DNA of 64,000 bases from positions 2,666,001-2,730,000 of the forward strand of contig JAETXT010000001.1 of assembly GCA_019188255.1 (NCBI GenBank), read 5' to 3'. Origin of the DNA: Verticillium longisporum (taxonomy: Eukaryota > Ascomycota > Sordariomycetes > Glomerellales > Plectosphaerellaceae). The position numbers and the translations under genes are program-made. Below the pieces are notes generated by a model. It saw only the letters and a list, made by a program, of their open reading frames with translations. It had not been told where the DNA came from and made no database searches. Below, piece after piece: positions 22,293-33,822 of the stretch; the stretch's first letter is position 1, and each line of letters opens with the position of its first letter.

Positions 22293-25200
22293 CTTGGGCG
22301 ATTTATGGAGGGAGAGCTGCACGGGTTGGTCGATGTAAATGATGGTGATGGCAAACGAGTCGGAGGATGCAGAGGGAAAATGTCAGTCGAGGTTTACAGG
22401 TGCACCTTATGAGGTTAGCTTAGTGGCCCGCCGTAGAAGAAGTTTCCATCTTGGACACCTGAGAAAGATGGCGGTGCCCTGGCAAGCCTGAATGTGTGGC
22501 TGTGTTGGTGGCTGGAAATCCTGTCACCGCTGGAGCACTGACGGAAAACATCAGCAACGAGGCAATGCATGCCCTGGAGAGATGGGCCGTGTGCTTGACA
22601 AAAAGATCAGCCTCTACTCGCTACTCAAATCTAGGTCTGCTGTGGCGTCCAGTACAGATGAGGCGATGGGAGCTAGGGAAGATCATGGTGTGTACCTCAA
22701 CGCGGTGGCGGGCACAAGACACACGGGTGAGGCAGGTGAATATGTGGGAGCAGTCAGCCAGGCCGTCTGCGGACAGTCAGTACCTGGCAAAATCACTTGT
22801 CTGCTTAATAAAAGCCTGTTGCTACCCTAGGACTCAAATGTTGCGATATTCCATAGACATGATGCATCGTCTCTTCTCGTGCTTGCCCAGAAGAGGCCCC
22901 TCCCGACGCAACACGAGGACAACCAACGGCAACGGCACGATCAGCGCCTAATTACACCTTGCTCTCCACGTTGCTTATTTTGATATCTTCCTCTTCACAG
23001 CCATGGCAAGCCACAGCAGCAATGAAAAAGTTTCGCGTCGCCCAGAGGCAGTGTTATACTGGGGACACTGTGGAGAGCTACATTTGCAAGCAAAGAGGAA
23101 GCTCTCCTGAGTTCAAAAATAAAATTAGTCATTGTTCCTTCCGTAGAAGGATTTCAGAGACTAATCTGAAAAGAACAGATACTACACTTGATCTGTAGAG
23201 ACTGAATTAGCAAAGATCCCAGGTGTTGAGGTTGAAAGTTTGCATACCTAAGCCAAAAGGCAAAGAGAGCTAAAGAAGAAAGAGAGAAAACAGGTAAAGG
23301 GAGGATGGGAGGCTTTCTTTTATAGTCTAACAGCTCCAGCGGGGATCCACTTTAGGCAGGTCAGGACCCACTGAGGGCTCGAGTGAATGGATACGGCGAG
23401 GCCAATCACTGATCGGGAGTTGTTCAACAAGTCGCCTTGCCCAAATGGACACTTGGGTGGCTTACGAAGGCAACAGCAGCCAGTTTTCGGCCGAGTTCAA
23501 CAGCTCGGCCATGAGTGGCATCTCGGAGATTTGGACCCACGAATGCTCCAGGACAGCGTTCGGATCTTCCTCGGGTAGCTGTGCTTCGAACGAAGCTTGT
23601 GGGATGCCAGCAGCTCTAAGAATACTTGTACGGTTGTTCGAGAACTGGGATGGGATGGTTGTGACGGTCAAACAAGACGAGCCCATGACTCCATCAACCA
23701 CCTCGCAGTTGTAATTGACATGGGGCCAAGAAATATCAAAAGACTCCCTGCTTTCCCCCGCCTCATGGTCACTGTTCAAGAGCTTGATGTACGAGGTTGT
23801 TGGCAGCACGATGATCAAACATCAAAGCCGAATGAACGTTAGGAGCTCGAGTCAGCTCCCTGACTGGAGTTCCACGCACATATGTTGATACTACATAGAC
23901 TTCTGCCATGATGCATGATGTTGTTTCCGGACCCAGCATCTCCCGAGTTGTTGCTGTATACGGGGGTGAACACCAACTCAGAAGCAGCAGCAAGCAGCTC
24001 TATGGACGCCTGAAGGTTGATTGAAATGGACCCTGCGAGCCAGACTGTAAACAGAGCATCTCGAGCTATATGCAGTGGCCACGGCTCTGATTTGGAAGCA
24101 CTTGAACCTTATCGGGACCATTGAAGGGAATAACTGCACCTCAAGCAGCTGTAAACACATTCACCTGTAGGAGTGGGGGAGGCATCAAGTCAGGGAACGA
24201 CCTAAACATGCTTCTCAGCCTAAGACAGCCACGGCCAAAACGCCTGTTATAACAAGCAGTACGTTATGAGTATCTTTAAACAGGCGCAACTCGATTATTG
24301 TGAGGTCCAGGTCGTTGGGCTGTCACACCAAGTGGTTATTCACGGCGAGTCACTACAGTAGCCACACTGAGCACCGAGAGCATAATTGACAATCATAGCA
24401 TGTGGCAATGCCGGTCAGATACAAGCTGCCACGTATAGGGCGGCATGTACTACCAGACCATGTTCCAAGATTACGATGAGGTGAGAAGCCTCTGGTTGGG
24501 GACTCTCCTGGCGAAGATCGGGTTGAACAGGGCCCAGCATGGATGTCGATCTGTTTCGCGTGTCACAGCATCGACTGGGCCACCCCCATCAGCCCCGGAG
24601 GCGCTGGGCTTCCCGGCCACGGAGGGGGGGGAAGGGACGGCGCGCGGCGGCTGATGGCTCCAGGCCTCTGAGCCCCCAAGCCACCCTGAGGGTAAGGCGC
24701 CCCCACCAAATACGTAGACACGTACGCAGCCCACGTCTCCAGCCCCAGGTGTTTTCCTCCCTCGTTCCGCCAGCGTGGCTCCCTTGTGAAACATATCGGC
24801 AAGTGCTGTGCATTACGCCTGACGATCTGGCATCTAAGAATCCAGTAGCAATGAACTGTCAGCGGTCAGTCAGGTGCTCCCCAGGTGTGGGAATGCACGA
24901 CACGAAGTTCGGGATTCTCCTTCCTCGCCTGAGCACCTCACCTAGGTACCAACTTAGGGTACCTACCTTGGGCAGGTATTCAGGCTAGTAAGCTTTGGTA
25001 GTGCCTGAGCCAAAACGGTCAAACTGGGAGGGAGCCCATTGAACGAAGAACGAAGAAGGCAGGATGACCCACGGGCCATCACGACACTGGCATTGAGGGA
25101 AGAGCACCTAAGGTGAGGTCAGCACTGCCTTCGACGCTAAATAGGGAGCAGCCCTGTTGCTGTTGCAGTGGAGACCTACCTACTTGTAGTCGGGCCCTTG

Positions 25201-25723
25201 AATCCTGGTGCCTGTGAGGTACCGGCCCGCTTGCAATACGTGGCCAGGTACAACCGAGCTCCAAGATAGCGACGCGGCACGCCGAGGCGGCTTCGGGGTG
25301 CCTTGGGCAAGGCGTGGCACGGAGTACAGGCCACAGAACAGAGCACGAGCACAGGTCCCTCCCCATCAGCATCAGCCATCAAAGTCCCCTCCCAAGACAC
25401 GAACAAGCTGCCAACACGGGCTGCGGATTACGGATTGCGGATTGCGGATTGCAGATTGCAGATTTGCCAGGGTCCCGTCCCGCCATTGGCTTCACGGCGG
25501 CTTCGTCGGCCAGCTATCCACCTCAATCCTCATCGTTCTTTTCCTTCTCTGTCATACTCGCTGGGGGAGACAATCCCCCCCCCTTCCCTCATTCACAACA
25601 CACCGCAAGAGGAGAGACAGAGCAGAGAGCAGAGAGGCCCGGCCAGGTCAGCCCCCAGCCCAGACCAGCCAACGCGACACCTCCACCTCGGCCTCCACCC
25701 ACTCATTCTCTGCCCCCCAAACC
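22293..25723. other. 3.4-kb gene-poor region
   Basis: No intact gene can be supported. The first 150 bp are the promoter of the splicing-factor gene. Roughly 22950-24450 has lower GC than the flanks and contains one unusually protein-like but truncated frame (see 23462-23818). 24940-24985 carries a TAGGTACC cluster. 25428-25463 has four to five copies of an 8-bp unit (GATTGCGG/GATTGCAG). The last ~300 bp are CCACC-rich and probably the promoter of the next gene. This looks like old repeat or pseudogene debris. Confidence 0.5.
23462..23818 (-). pseudogene. possible decayed coding fragment
   Basis: A minus-strand frame of 118 codons has protein-like composition unlike the shadow frames around it: balanced hydrophobic residues, an SFDISWPHVNYNCEVV segment, and NNRTSILRAAGIPQASFEAQ with a potential N-glycosylation site. 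It ends at a stop after ENWLLLPS and begins where a second frame (23769..23993) ends, which suggests a frameshifted remnant of a larger protein. No family was recognised. It could also be chance. Confidence 0.3.
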
Positions 25724-27054
25724 ATGAGCAACGACACGGTCGGCTCCCTTCTGGCTGACATCGCGAACTCCATCATCGACAGCCTACGTGTGCTGCAATG
25801 CGCCGACAAGTCCCAATGGGGCCCCGATGAGCACGAGCAGCGTCGCCGCCTCGAGCACGCGCTCGATGAGGCCAAGAAGGACTATCAGGAGCTATCCGTG
25901 CTTGTCAATGGCCAGCGCTATTATCAGTATGATCGCAAGCGTGAGTGTCCCCCCACCATGTGATTGTCAACCTTGCTATCACTACCACCATTGCCTCTTG
26001 CCCTCCCGGGCCTGACTGACCTCGAAAAGCCGATTCTTTGAATGAGCTGCGCACCCTCAAGACCAATTTCCAATTTCACACCACAAATTTCCGCGACTGG
26101 GCTCGGCAAGGCGGCCCCATTAATCCCATATGGGCTCGCGACACTCTTGACCTCCGCCGCCAACTTCATCGCGCCCAATGTCGCGCCGCTCGTCGCATCT
26201 TCGCTACGAAGCAGGAAGCTTCCTCGAGCCGCTGTCTCGGTGCGTTTCTCGTCTACCGCAAGCAGCGTGCATGGACCCTGCGTGACCGCAAAAAGGCTGC
26301 CGAAGCATCCAAGGCCGCCGCCGGCGCGGTGACGCCCGGTCAAGAACCACAACAACCCTCCACGCCTCGCACGCCGACCCAACCGCACCGACATCGTCGC
26401 CAGGGCTCGACACTCGTCCCTAATGATGACCGCATCGCCGATTCGGCTGCTGACGACAGCTTTGAGGACCACCGCCGACACCTCGAGGAGCTGGCCGTCT
26501 GCAACGCTGTTGGCAGTTTTGAGCGCTTTGGCGATCGCGATATTGCCTTTGTGTGCGACTTTTGTGATGGCCATATTGTTTGGGAGGATCTAGAGGGAAT
26601 GCCATCGCTGCGCACCGTGGACGAGGAGCTTGTAGCGGCTGCCGCCGTAGAAACACCAGACGTGGCTGATGCGCCGCCAGGCCCGAGGATAGCGCGGCCC
26701 TTCCCCCAAGAGACGCCACCGGGCATAGTGCACTGGCAGGCGACGGGGTTCAGTGTGTCGACGCACACGGAAAAGACCGTCGTCTTTGCGCCGCTGGCGA
26801 TTGCTAACCATGTCGCCCCAGCGCAGGGTGACTGGGTTGCGCAACTACGATGTCCGGCGTGTGATGAGCCGCCAGCCGACTACACACCACCCGAAGGCGA
26901 GGAAGAGGACGAAGGCGGCGGGTGGCATGCCGACGCTGACTTGGTGCTGGACGATCTTGGGGCGCTGGAGGAGCATCTGGCATGGCAGCACACGGCTTTG
27001 GGTCTGCCAAGCGTCTCGGTGCCGTCAGCGCCCGCAAGTTGTGTGTTAATGTGA
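25724..27054 (+). CDS. uncharacterised fungal protein with CxxC motifs
   Basis: The model is join(25724..25940,26030..27054), 413 aa. The 89-nt intron has a GTGAGT donor and GAAAAG acceptor. The N-terminus is helical and acidic (SNDTVGSLLADIANSIIDSL). A heptad-like stretch follows (HEQRRRLEHALDEAKKDY), and the middle is basic. A conserved-looking FVCDFCDGHIVWEDL lies around residue 240, with a second CPACDE about 110 residues later. A His pair (EHLAWQHTAL) follows near the C-terminus, so a zinc-binding fold is possible. The C-terminal SCVLM resembles a CaaX prenylation box (Cys-Val-Leu-Met), which would place it on a membrane; this is inferred. No function is assigned. It is convergent with SEC22. 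Confidence 0.75.
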
Positions 27055-27430
27055 CACGTTTACACGGAAGGCCTGGGACTGGCAGTCCCCGAGGCCATGA
27101 CGGGGCATGAGTTTGGGTATGCACGGCACATTGTGTCCTTGACGCTGGGAGCGATCCAAATATCTTTCTTTCTCACCTTCACGGCGTTTACAGGATGGAA
27201 CCTCTTGGTTGGCAAGGGGGGGTTAGGCAATGGTTTATGTAGTTCAAATGTCGCGTGGCCCCGACAGGGGCACGTCTTGTTTTTTTCGGTCTCTGGCCGA
27301 TATGTCGTCTGCACAGCTCTCTTCTCATGGCGGCCCTTTGCCCCCAAAAACGTGATATGCACCCGCTCCACGACTGGTTCCCTCCGCGTTCCAAAAACCA
27401 AATTACTAAATATCGACGGGGGTGCGAAAA
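27055..27430. other. convergent intergenic gap, no gene seen
   Basis: The gap holds the 3' ends of the CxxC protein (+) and SEC22 (-). There are no repeats of note and no gene. Confidence 0.5.
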
Positions 27431-28206
27431 TCAGAAGAAGCGCCACCAGAGGAAGAAGATGATGAACAGGCCCAGGCCGCCAATGGGCCCGTACTGCTTG
27501 AGCAGCAGCTCCCAGTTGATGCGCACGGCGGCGCGCTTGTACTTCTTGCTGTCGTCGCGCAGGCGCGACGACAGCTCGCCCATGCGCTCGAGCGAGTCGC
27601 CGCGGTACAGCAGGTCCTCAATGTTCTTGGTCATGACCTTTGTGACGTCGCGCAGCTCGTCGTTGAGCTTGTCGAGGTTGTTGGCGGCGCGGGCGTCCGA
27701 GTAGGTGGCCTTTGTGCGGGTGATGAACGTGTCAAACTCCATAAAGGCGTAGGGCCGCAGCGTCGGCGACTGCAGCTGCGCCGGCGGGTACGTCTTTTGA
27801 AACTCGGTCGCCAGGTCCGAGAGGTAGGTGAAGGTCAGGTTGCGCGGGTACTGCCTGTCTGTGATTGTGAGGAAGATGATGTCGTTCTCGATGAGGTAGC
27901 TGCGGTCGGGATTAGTCGTTGATTACCACAAACGGGGGGAGCGGAGCTGCTGAGGAGGGGGAGGCCGCACTTGAGGGTTGCTTGGCCGAGCTCGAGGCTG
28001 GCGCGGGGTTCGGATTTGCGGGTGACCTTGCGGAGCACGGCGCGGATCTGGTTCTTGATCTCGACCACGTCGCCTTCTTGGTGTTCGTCGTCGACCGAGG
28101 CGCACAGCATGAGGCCTGCGGAGCAATGTTAGATCAGTCTGGCTGGAGTGACGTTTTCGGGCGTACCGTCGAGCCTCGCTATTTGTGTTGACCGAATAGA
28201 CTTCAT
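27431..28206 (-). CDS. SEC22: R-SNARE of ER-Golgi transport
   Basis: The model is complement(join(27431..27899,27971..28115,28167..28206)), 217 aa, the usual length. Introns are 71 and 51 nt. Sec22 is a longin-type SNARE that mediates fusion of COPII and COPI vesicles between ER and Golgi. Seen: an N-terminal longin domain (GLMLCASVDD, then YLIENDIIFLTITD and YLSDLATEF). The SNARE motif spans residues ~130-190 (LNDELRDVTKVMTKNIEDLL, then RGDSLERMGELSSRLRDDS), with the zero-layer Arg expected in RGDSLERM. A C-terminal membrane anchor (GPIGGLGLFIIFFLWW) completes it. Exon 1 encodes only 13 residues. It is divergent from the ASX-homology gene. Confidence 0.95.
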
Positions 28207-28995
28207 TTTGGCTGTGTTGGTGGTTGTGGTGCGTGGGAATGGGGTGTAGCTGCGGGCGGCGATGCCTGATGTATTCGAGGCTGTCCGGCGACAGATCGAC
28301 GTGTCCTCTTGGGAAGGTTGGTGAGGAAGAGCTCGTGATCGGTGGTGTGGCGAGCAAGACGAACGCTTTAAAAAGGTACCAATACAGGCAGATGCACCAG
28401 AACAGGACAGAAGGGGATATATGTCAAAGGGGTATCAATGCTGGACGTAGAGGTGGTCCTTCTACCAGGGTCCAGGCCAGGTCTTTGATCACCGAAAGGA
28501 GGTTCGAACGATGATGGCACGGGCTCGGCGAGCAGCCAATCAGGTCGTCGACAGGGGTCAAGCTTCTAGGCGTAAGCTCGTGGCTGGTAATGCGATGGAG
28601 ATGTGGCTCTGTGGCTAAGCATCGTGACACTGAGCGACGAACGACACATGCGTTTTGCCTTGACATGCCGAATGCAGCATCACAGAGCTGCCATTATGAA
28701 GTCCTGCCGTCCAAGCGGAGGCTCCGAAAAGAAACAGCTGCTTTTGCTGTATGCTGCATATAGATGACAGGTGATTCGGTGACTTGCTGAGTGCTTGCCA
28801 GGTCATCGCTCCCCTTTTGTCATGTGCCTTCCAAGTTACAACCCAGAGCCTCATGAGACAATAGCCACTGGTCCCTATATTCATCCGACCAATCTGACGC
28901 ATTGACACTTCTGAGTCTGCAAAACTTTTTATCCTATGCGTACCGAAGCATCGACCTTCCATCAATGAAACAATAGAGCAAAACCACCCTCAACA
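28207..28995. other. divergent promoter region, no gene seen
   Basis: About 790 bp lie between the SEC22 start (-) and the ASX-homology gene start (+). It contains an AAGGTACCAA motif near 28372 and only short open frames. Confidence 0.5.
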
Positions 28996-30294
28996 ATGGC
29001 AAACAAGAAGGATGCCGTTATGGCTGATGCTCCACCAGCCAGCTCGCAGCCTTCTGGCTTATCTCCTTTACCATCCGAATTGCAAGTTCTGCCACATGGG
29101 TCTTCGCCAGGTATTCTATCAGACCGCAGTCCAGAGCCGTCACTAAGGATCTCTTCACCCGAAATGAAACAATCCAACTCCGCCTGCGAGCTCTCACCAA
29201 CCAGAGACACCTCCCCAGTCGACCAGTCATTAACGAACAGAAACCTCCCAACAAAGGAGGAAACGGCACTTCTTGAAACCCAGCTCGAAGAGTCTCTTGC
29301 CAACGCCCACGAGCACAAGTCTCCTACGCAAATTCCAACTCTATCGCCCGAGCAAACAGGCGAAATGGCCCCCCTCCGCAGATCTGGCCGCCAGCCGAGA
29401 GCCACGCAAAAAGCATCACCAACCACAACAACCACCAAGGTCATCATCAAGAAGCCAAAAACCACACGACGCAAGAACTGGTCCGCCGAAGACCTTCTCA
29501 CGAATGCAAAGTCGCCATTGGTGAACGGAGACATCAGGGTACGTTAAGCTTCTTGGAGCGAAGAGTCACCTACCCCAGGCCAAGACTCAGACAATTGACC
29601 CACGCAGGCTATGCTCAGCGCCCCTGCCGCCTGGGAGATCCTCACGGCAGACGAGCGCGCCGAGATCATCATGCTGCTGCCGGCGGGAACGCCCATGCTA
29701 GACGCTGGCACGCCCGAGGCCCGCCCCGACATGGCGAGCCTCGCCTCTGACGACTCGTTCCGCCATGACTGCGCCCGGTATGCCGAAAACCTGGGCGATG
29801 GCAAGCACGATCCCCAGTGGCTGGAGGAGGCGTGGTCTGCACACGACGAGCGCGCTGCGGGGGAGTTTGAGGAGTATCTCGAGCATCACTTTGAGGAGGA
29901 GTGGGGCGTGAAGCTGCCCGATGAGATGAAGAAAAGTCTCAGTGTTCGACGGGAGGATGGACGTGCGAGCCGCGAGTTGAGTGCGCCGGCGAATGGAAAG
30001 AGCGAAGCCAACGGCACTGTCGAGGTGACGGGGGACCCGAGAAATGGCACTGAAGAGGAGTTCGTTGCGGAGGATGGGCCTCCAGAGCCAAAGTCGCCTG
30101 GAATGGAAACGTCTGTTGAGAAGGAGACGAATGAGATGGAGAGAATTGTCAAGGACGACGCCACGACGGGCGAGGAAGCTACCAAAGACGAGCAAGCCAC
30201 CATGGACGAGCAAGCCGCCAAGGACGAGGAATCTACGCTGGAGCATGACACTGTTGAGACCAAGGGGTCGGTTCCCCAAGTGGCTGAGGCTTGA
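28996..30294 (+). CDS. ASX homology (ASXH/DEUBAD-like) domain protein
   Basis: The model is join(28996..29538,29608..30294), 409 aa. The 69-nt intron has a GTACGT donor and CACGCAG acceptor. The N-terminal 150 residues are low-complexity, Ser/Pro-rich, with an AT-hook-like basic patch (RRSGRQPRATQK, KKPKTTRRK). The centre carries the ASXH pattern: WSAEDLLTNAKSPLV, then AWEILTADERAEIIMLLP and DDSFRHDCARYAENL, spanning ~160-300. In animals this domain binds and activates the H2A deubiquitinase BAP1; in fungi the partner is not established. A nuclear, chromatin-related role is inferred. The C-terminus is Glu/Lys/Thr-rich and repeats E-A-T-K-D-E-Q units. The intron splits the ASXH domain. Confidence 0.85.
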
Positions 30295-31281
30295 CAGAGG
30301 AAGATATTTGGCTTCATCCATGCTGGCCTCGGTCCATATTCAAGAAGTGCATGGAACCCCAAGACGGCCGGTTTGAAGCATTCACCCACGAGTTCCTGCT
30401 GGACTCAATAGTAGCCAAGTCTAGAAAGCAGGCGCCTTGCCATCACCTGAAGAAGCGTCATCACCAGCTGCGTCTACCCCCAACTCGCCCGACATCCATG
30501 CCGCGTACTTCATCCCGCATCCCGAGGGGAATCTTTTGCTCGACACGCTACTCGCGCCGAATGTAGCCATCGAATGGAACATACGCTGCCAGTCTTGGAT
30601 CTAGGTTTCTCGGCCCGGAACGCCATCCGCTCCTCCAGTCGGCGCTTCAATGCCGAGACACTTGCCATAGCTCCAGGCTCCTACGTAGCACTCTCGACAG
30701 CATACCAGCAATCCCTGCTCTGGAGGTTAGCCCCCAGCGGCGGGGTCGTGGGGGTGATCCGCTGTGCCGTTGAGCCAGGCCATCGAAAGCCGTCGGGAAG
30801 ATCATGCCGGGAGGCGGACCCCATCGCAATGAGCCCAGATCATGCCACTCGCTGATGCACTGCATCCTCCATGCCAAGTCAATACCTCCTAGCTCCAGCC
30901 GAGCTCACAAGTAACGTGATTGGTCGTTTCAACCCCAGGCTAGATGCTAATGCTTGTCTCGCAGGCGAATCTGGGCAGCACGCGAGCACCCGGTCTTAAC
31001 CCCTCTCGGCATCACGAGCTTCACTCGCGGCCAGCCTCGTGCGGGATTCTGTAGATCAATGGGGTGATGCTGCGCCACTGTCCTTGGCAGCGCTTGCCTT
31101 GGCCTCAAACAGACGCTATGAGGGCTTCCCCGTGGGGCAATGCGGGCGTCCAGCGCTGTTGAGCAGCATGGCGGGCAACGCCGGTTGTTTGTCAAGCAAT
31201 TTCCATAGATCGACAATGGAGAGATCGAATGTTGAGACAACGCGCACACTATTTTGAAATCTATGTAATCCCCACCGGAGT
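30295..31281. other. intergenic, no gene seen
   Basis: Nearly 1 kb lies upstream of the truncated transporter. None of its three forward frames encodes the missing N-terminal helices of that transporter. Only short open frames are present. Confidence 0.5.
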
Positions 31282-31950
31282 ATGTCACGATCATCCCCGA
31301 GGCATTCTCAATTCCATCATGAGCTACGCGAGCAACTTGCGGCTCAGAACAGCTGTCGGTCGCCGCGGCAGCAGCTGCTGATGAACGGCCTCAACACGGT
31401 CTTTTCGTTCTGCGGCGGCATCGTCGGCTCCTTCTTCGTCGACAGGGTGGGCCGGCGGCCGCTGCTGCTGTGGGGCGTGTTCCTGACGGGCCTCATCTAC
31501 GTGCCCATCAACGTGCTCGCGGGCCTCGCCGACGGCAACATTGAGCGGGCGTCCGGGTACGCCTTCATCGGCATGATGTTCCTCTACGGCATCGTGTCGT
31601 CGTTTTGCTGGACGCCGCTGCACGCGCTGTACCCGGCCGAGGTGCTGAGCACGGACATTCGGGGCAAGGGACTGGCGGCCAACAACCTGATCGCCGGGCT
31701 GTTCGGCTTCATCAACCTCTATGCCATCCCGACGGGTCTCGAGAACATTGGCTGGCGGATGTACACGATTCTTCTGTCGCTGCACGTGGTACACTGGGTG
31801 CTCATGTGGTTCGTGTCCGTGGAGACGATGGGCCGGTCTCTGGAGGAGCTTGAGGAGATTTTCAACGACCCGAAGCCGGTCAAGAGGAGCAAGCAGTTCA
31901 ACAAGGTTGTCGTCGGGTCGGGCGTGGGTGTCAAGGTGACGGACGCCTGA
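31282..31950 (+). pseudogene. 5'-truncated MFS sugar transporter (C-terminal half only)
   Basis: The open frame is 222 codons. From about 31350 it encodes the last third of a sugar porter: PRQQLLMNGLNTVFSFCGG (helix 8), the second-half motif DRVGRRPLLLW, helices 9-10, WTPLHALYPAEVLSTDIRGKG, helix 11 (LIAGLFGFINLYAIP), helix 12 and the ETMGRSLEELEEIF tail. The first ~20 residues after the ATG (MSRSSPRHSQF...) do not resemble any transporter segment. No first-half helices or motifs lie upstream. A functional sugar porter needs twelve helices, so this is most likely a truncated relic. An alternative is a missing upstream exon displaced by rearrangement. It is closest to the lactose/hexose permease group. 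Confidence 0.7.
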
Positions 31951-32322
31951 TTTGCTGTAGGAGCAGGGGTCGACAGTAGATGCCAAGAATTATGCAGCAC
32001 TGTTTTCACAAGATGACCGATAAATTGAGAAAAAGACGATGATGGTTGTGATGAAGATGAAGATGCAGTGGAAGGTCCGTTGATGTACGGCTTAAGTGGA
32101 GAATCGGCTGTGGCGGTGCGCAAAAAGATTCGAGTGGCTCACTCACTATGACTACATACCTAGGTACCTTACCTAGGTACCTACCTAGGTAGGTAGGTAC
32201 CTCACTGTCAACTCGAACAAGATCACCAAACCGTAGCTCCATGAGAATTAACCTCTGACTTGAGCATCTTTCAAAACTACTCTTTTCGAAATAAATATCA
32301 CACACATCCCAGCCAAACGGCC
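31951..32322. other. intergenic gap with TAGGTACCTA cluster
   Basis: About 370 bp lie upstream of ELP5. At 32153-32205 a dense run of CCTAGGTACCT and GTAGGTAGGTACCT palindromes sits about 120-170 bp before the start codon. No gene seen. Confidence 0.6.
32153..32205. repeat. TAGGTACCTA palindrome cluster
   Basis: Four overlapping GGTACC palindromes in CCTAGGTACCTA context lie in the ELP5 promoter region. It is the densest copy of the dispersed motif. Confidence 0.8.
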
Positions 32323-33515
32323 ATGCCGTCGGCACAGTCGCACAGCCGCTCACACAGCCTGCTGCTGCTGCAGAAGCTCCTCAACCTTCGCGATGGCGCG
32401 AGTCCCCTGACCCTCGTACTCGACAACCTCGAGCAGAGCGCAACCCCTGTCATCCGAGAGCTCATCACAAGAGCCAAGGTCAGTCATCCCGGATATCTCG
32501 TTACGGCGTCTCGTTCTAACACGGACAGATGGGCAAGAGCAAGGTCATCTTCCTGTCCTTCGCAACCCTCAAGAAACCCCGTGACATGGACGTCTTGGTC
32601 AAGGGCCGCGGCAAGGCCCTCACAGCTCTGAGGACAGAGATCCTCTCCCACTACCCCAAACCAGACGAACAGGCCGACAAAGCGAAGCGCAAACCCTCCC
32701 AACGTGAGTCCTCCCGTCCCTCCCCACGAACCTTAACCCGCTGACGAGTAACAGGCACCCTCGTGCTGCTCGACTCGCTCAACGACCTAGCAACCGCCCA
32801 CCCGCACGACCTCCCCGGCTTCCTCTCCTCCCTCCTCGCCCCCGCCACCTCCCTCGCGGCCGTCTACCACACCGACGTGCCCCTCCGCCTCCCCGCCGCC
32901 GTCTCCGAGTACGAGCCCCACCCGCTGACGACCCTCGCCCACCTCGCCACAGCCCTGCTGCGCCTGTCGCCCCTGCCGCAGGAGACGGCCCGCCAGCGAG
33001 CCCGCGACCGCGCCCTGCAGGAGCCCGAGTTTGGCCTCGCCGCGCGTCGCGAGGGCGTGCTCCGCGGCCTGCAGAGCGAGGCCCGCGCGTTCGGCGGGGG
33101 CGTAGCAGCAGCAGCAGCAGCAGATGCGGGCGCGCCAGCAGACGCCCGCGCCGCCGTCGTGGACATGGAACTCCGCCGACGCAGCGGCCGCGCCGTGTGT
33201 GAGCGCTTCGTGCTCTACCCTGCGCGCGACGGCGGCGTGGCGAGGGTCGGCTTGCTGGCGGACCATGCTGCGTTCGCGCCGCGCGGGGCGGACGGCGCGG
33301 GAGGACAAGGGGCAGAGGGCGGGGCGGGGCAGGACGAGGGCGAGCCGGCGAGCACGTTTAGTCTCGGGTTGACGGAGAAGCAGAGGCGGGACCGCGACGG
33401 CATTGTGCTGCCGTATTTCGATGCGCAGACGGATATCGGGGCGGGAGAGGGGGGGCGGATCTTGTATGAGATGGGGCGGGAGGATGATTTTGATGAGGAA
33501 GAGGATGAGATATAG
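32323..33515 (+). CDS. ELP5: Elongator complex subunit 5
   Basis: The model is join(32323..32478,32529..32703,32755..33515), 363 aa. Introns are 50 and 51 nt. Elp5 (Iki1) is part of the Elp456 RecA-like ring of Elongator, which modifies wobble uridine (mcm5/ncm5) of tRNAs. Seen: a RecA-fold N-terminal half with LTLVLDNLEQSATPVIRELI, KVIFLSFATL and GTLVLLDSLNDLA. The C-terminal family signature FSLGLTEKQRRDRDGIVLPYFDAQ is followed by an acidic tail (DDFDEEEDE). Residues ~220-290 are Ala/Gly/Arg-rich and include a GCA-coded poly-Ala run, typical of compositional drift in this loop. It is convergent with CLPTM1. Confidence 0.93.
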
Positions 33516-33822
33516 GCGTCATGGTACACCGCCACCGCCAAAAAGACCACCCAAGTCGGGGAGGACTCGACTGCTGCTCCGGGGTGACGAGAAGAGATGA
33601 ATGAAGAAATGGCCAGTACTCAGTGATTAGGCAGTACCCAGTGATGACGGTCAGTTCTCAGTGATTACGGTCAGTGTTCGGTGCTTAGGTCAGTACGCAG
33701 TGATGATTCAGTACCCAGTGACTATCATGCCAACGTCTAAGTATCCCCCAGCCATGTCCATTCTATTGTCTTGTGCAGCAAGCCTGAACCTATCCTACAC
33801 CATTTTGCTCCACCGCGCAACC
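33516..33822 (+). repeat. convergent gap with degenerate CAGTACCCAGTGAT repeats
   Basis: The 307-bp gap between ELP5 (+) and CLPTM1 (-) contains, at about 33612-33722, six to seven diverged copies of a 15-18 bp unit resembling CAGTACTCAGTGATTA and GGTCAG. There is no gene. Both genes must terminate here. Confidence 0.65.

Noticed and set aside
24445..24990. possible small gene in the gene-poor region
   Set aside because: Frames on both strands are Pro/Gly/Arg-rich, with no hydrophobic core or family motif.
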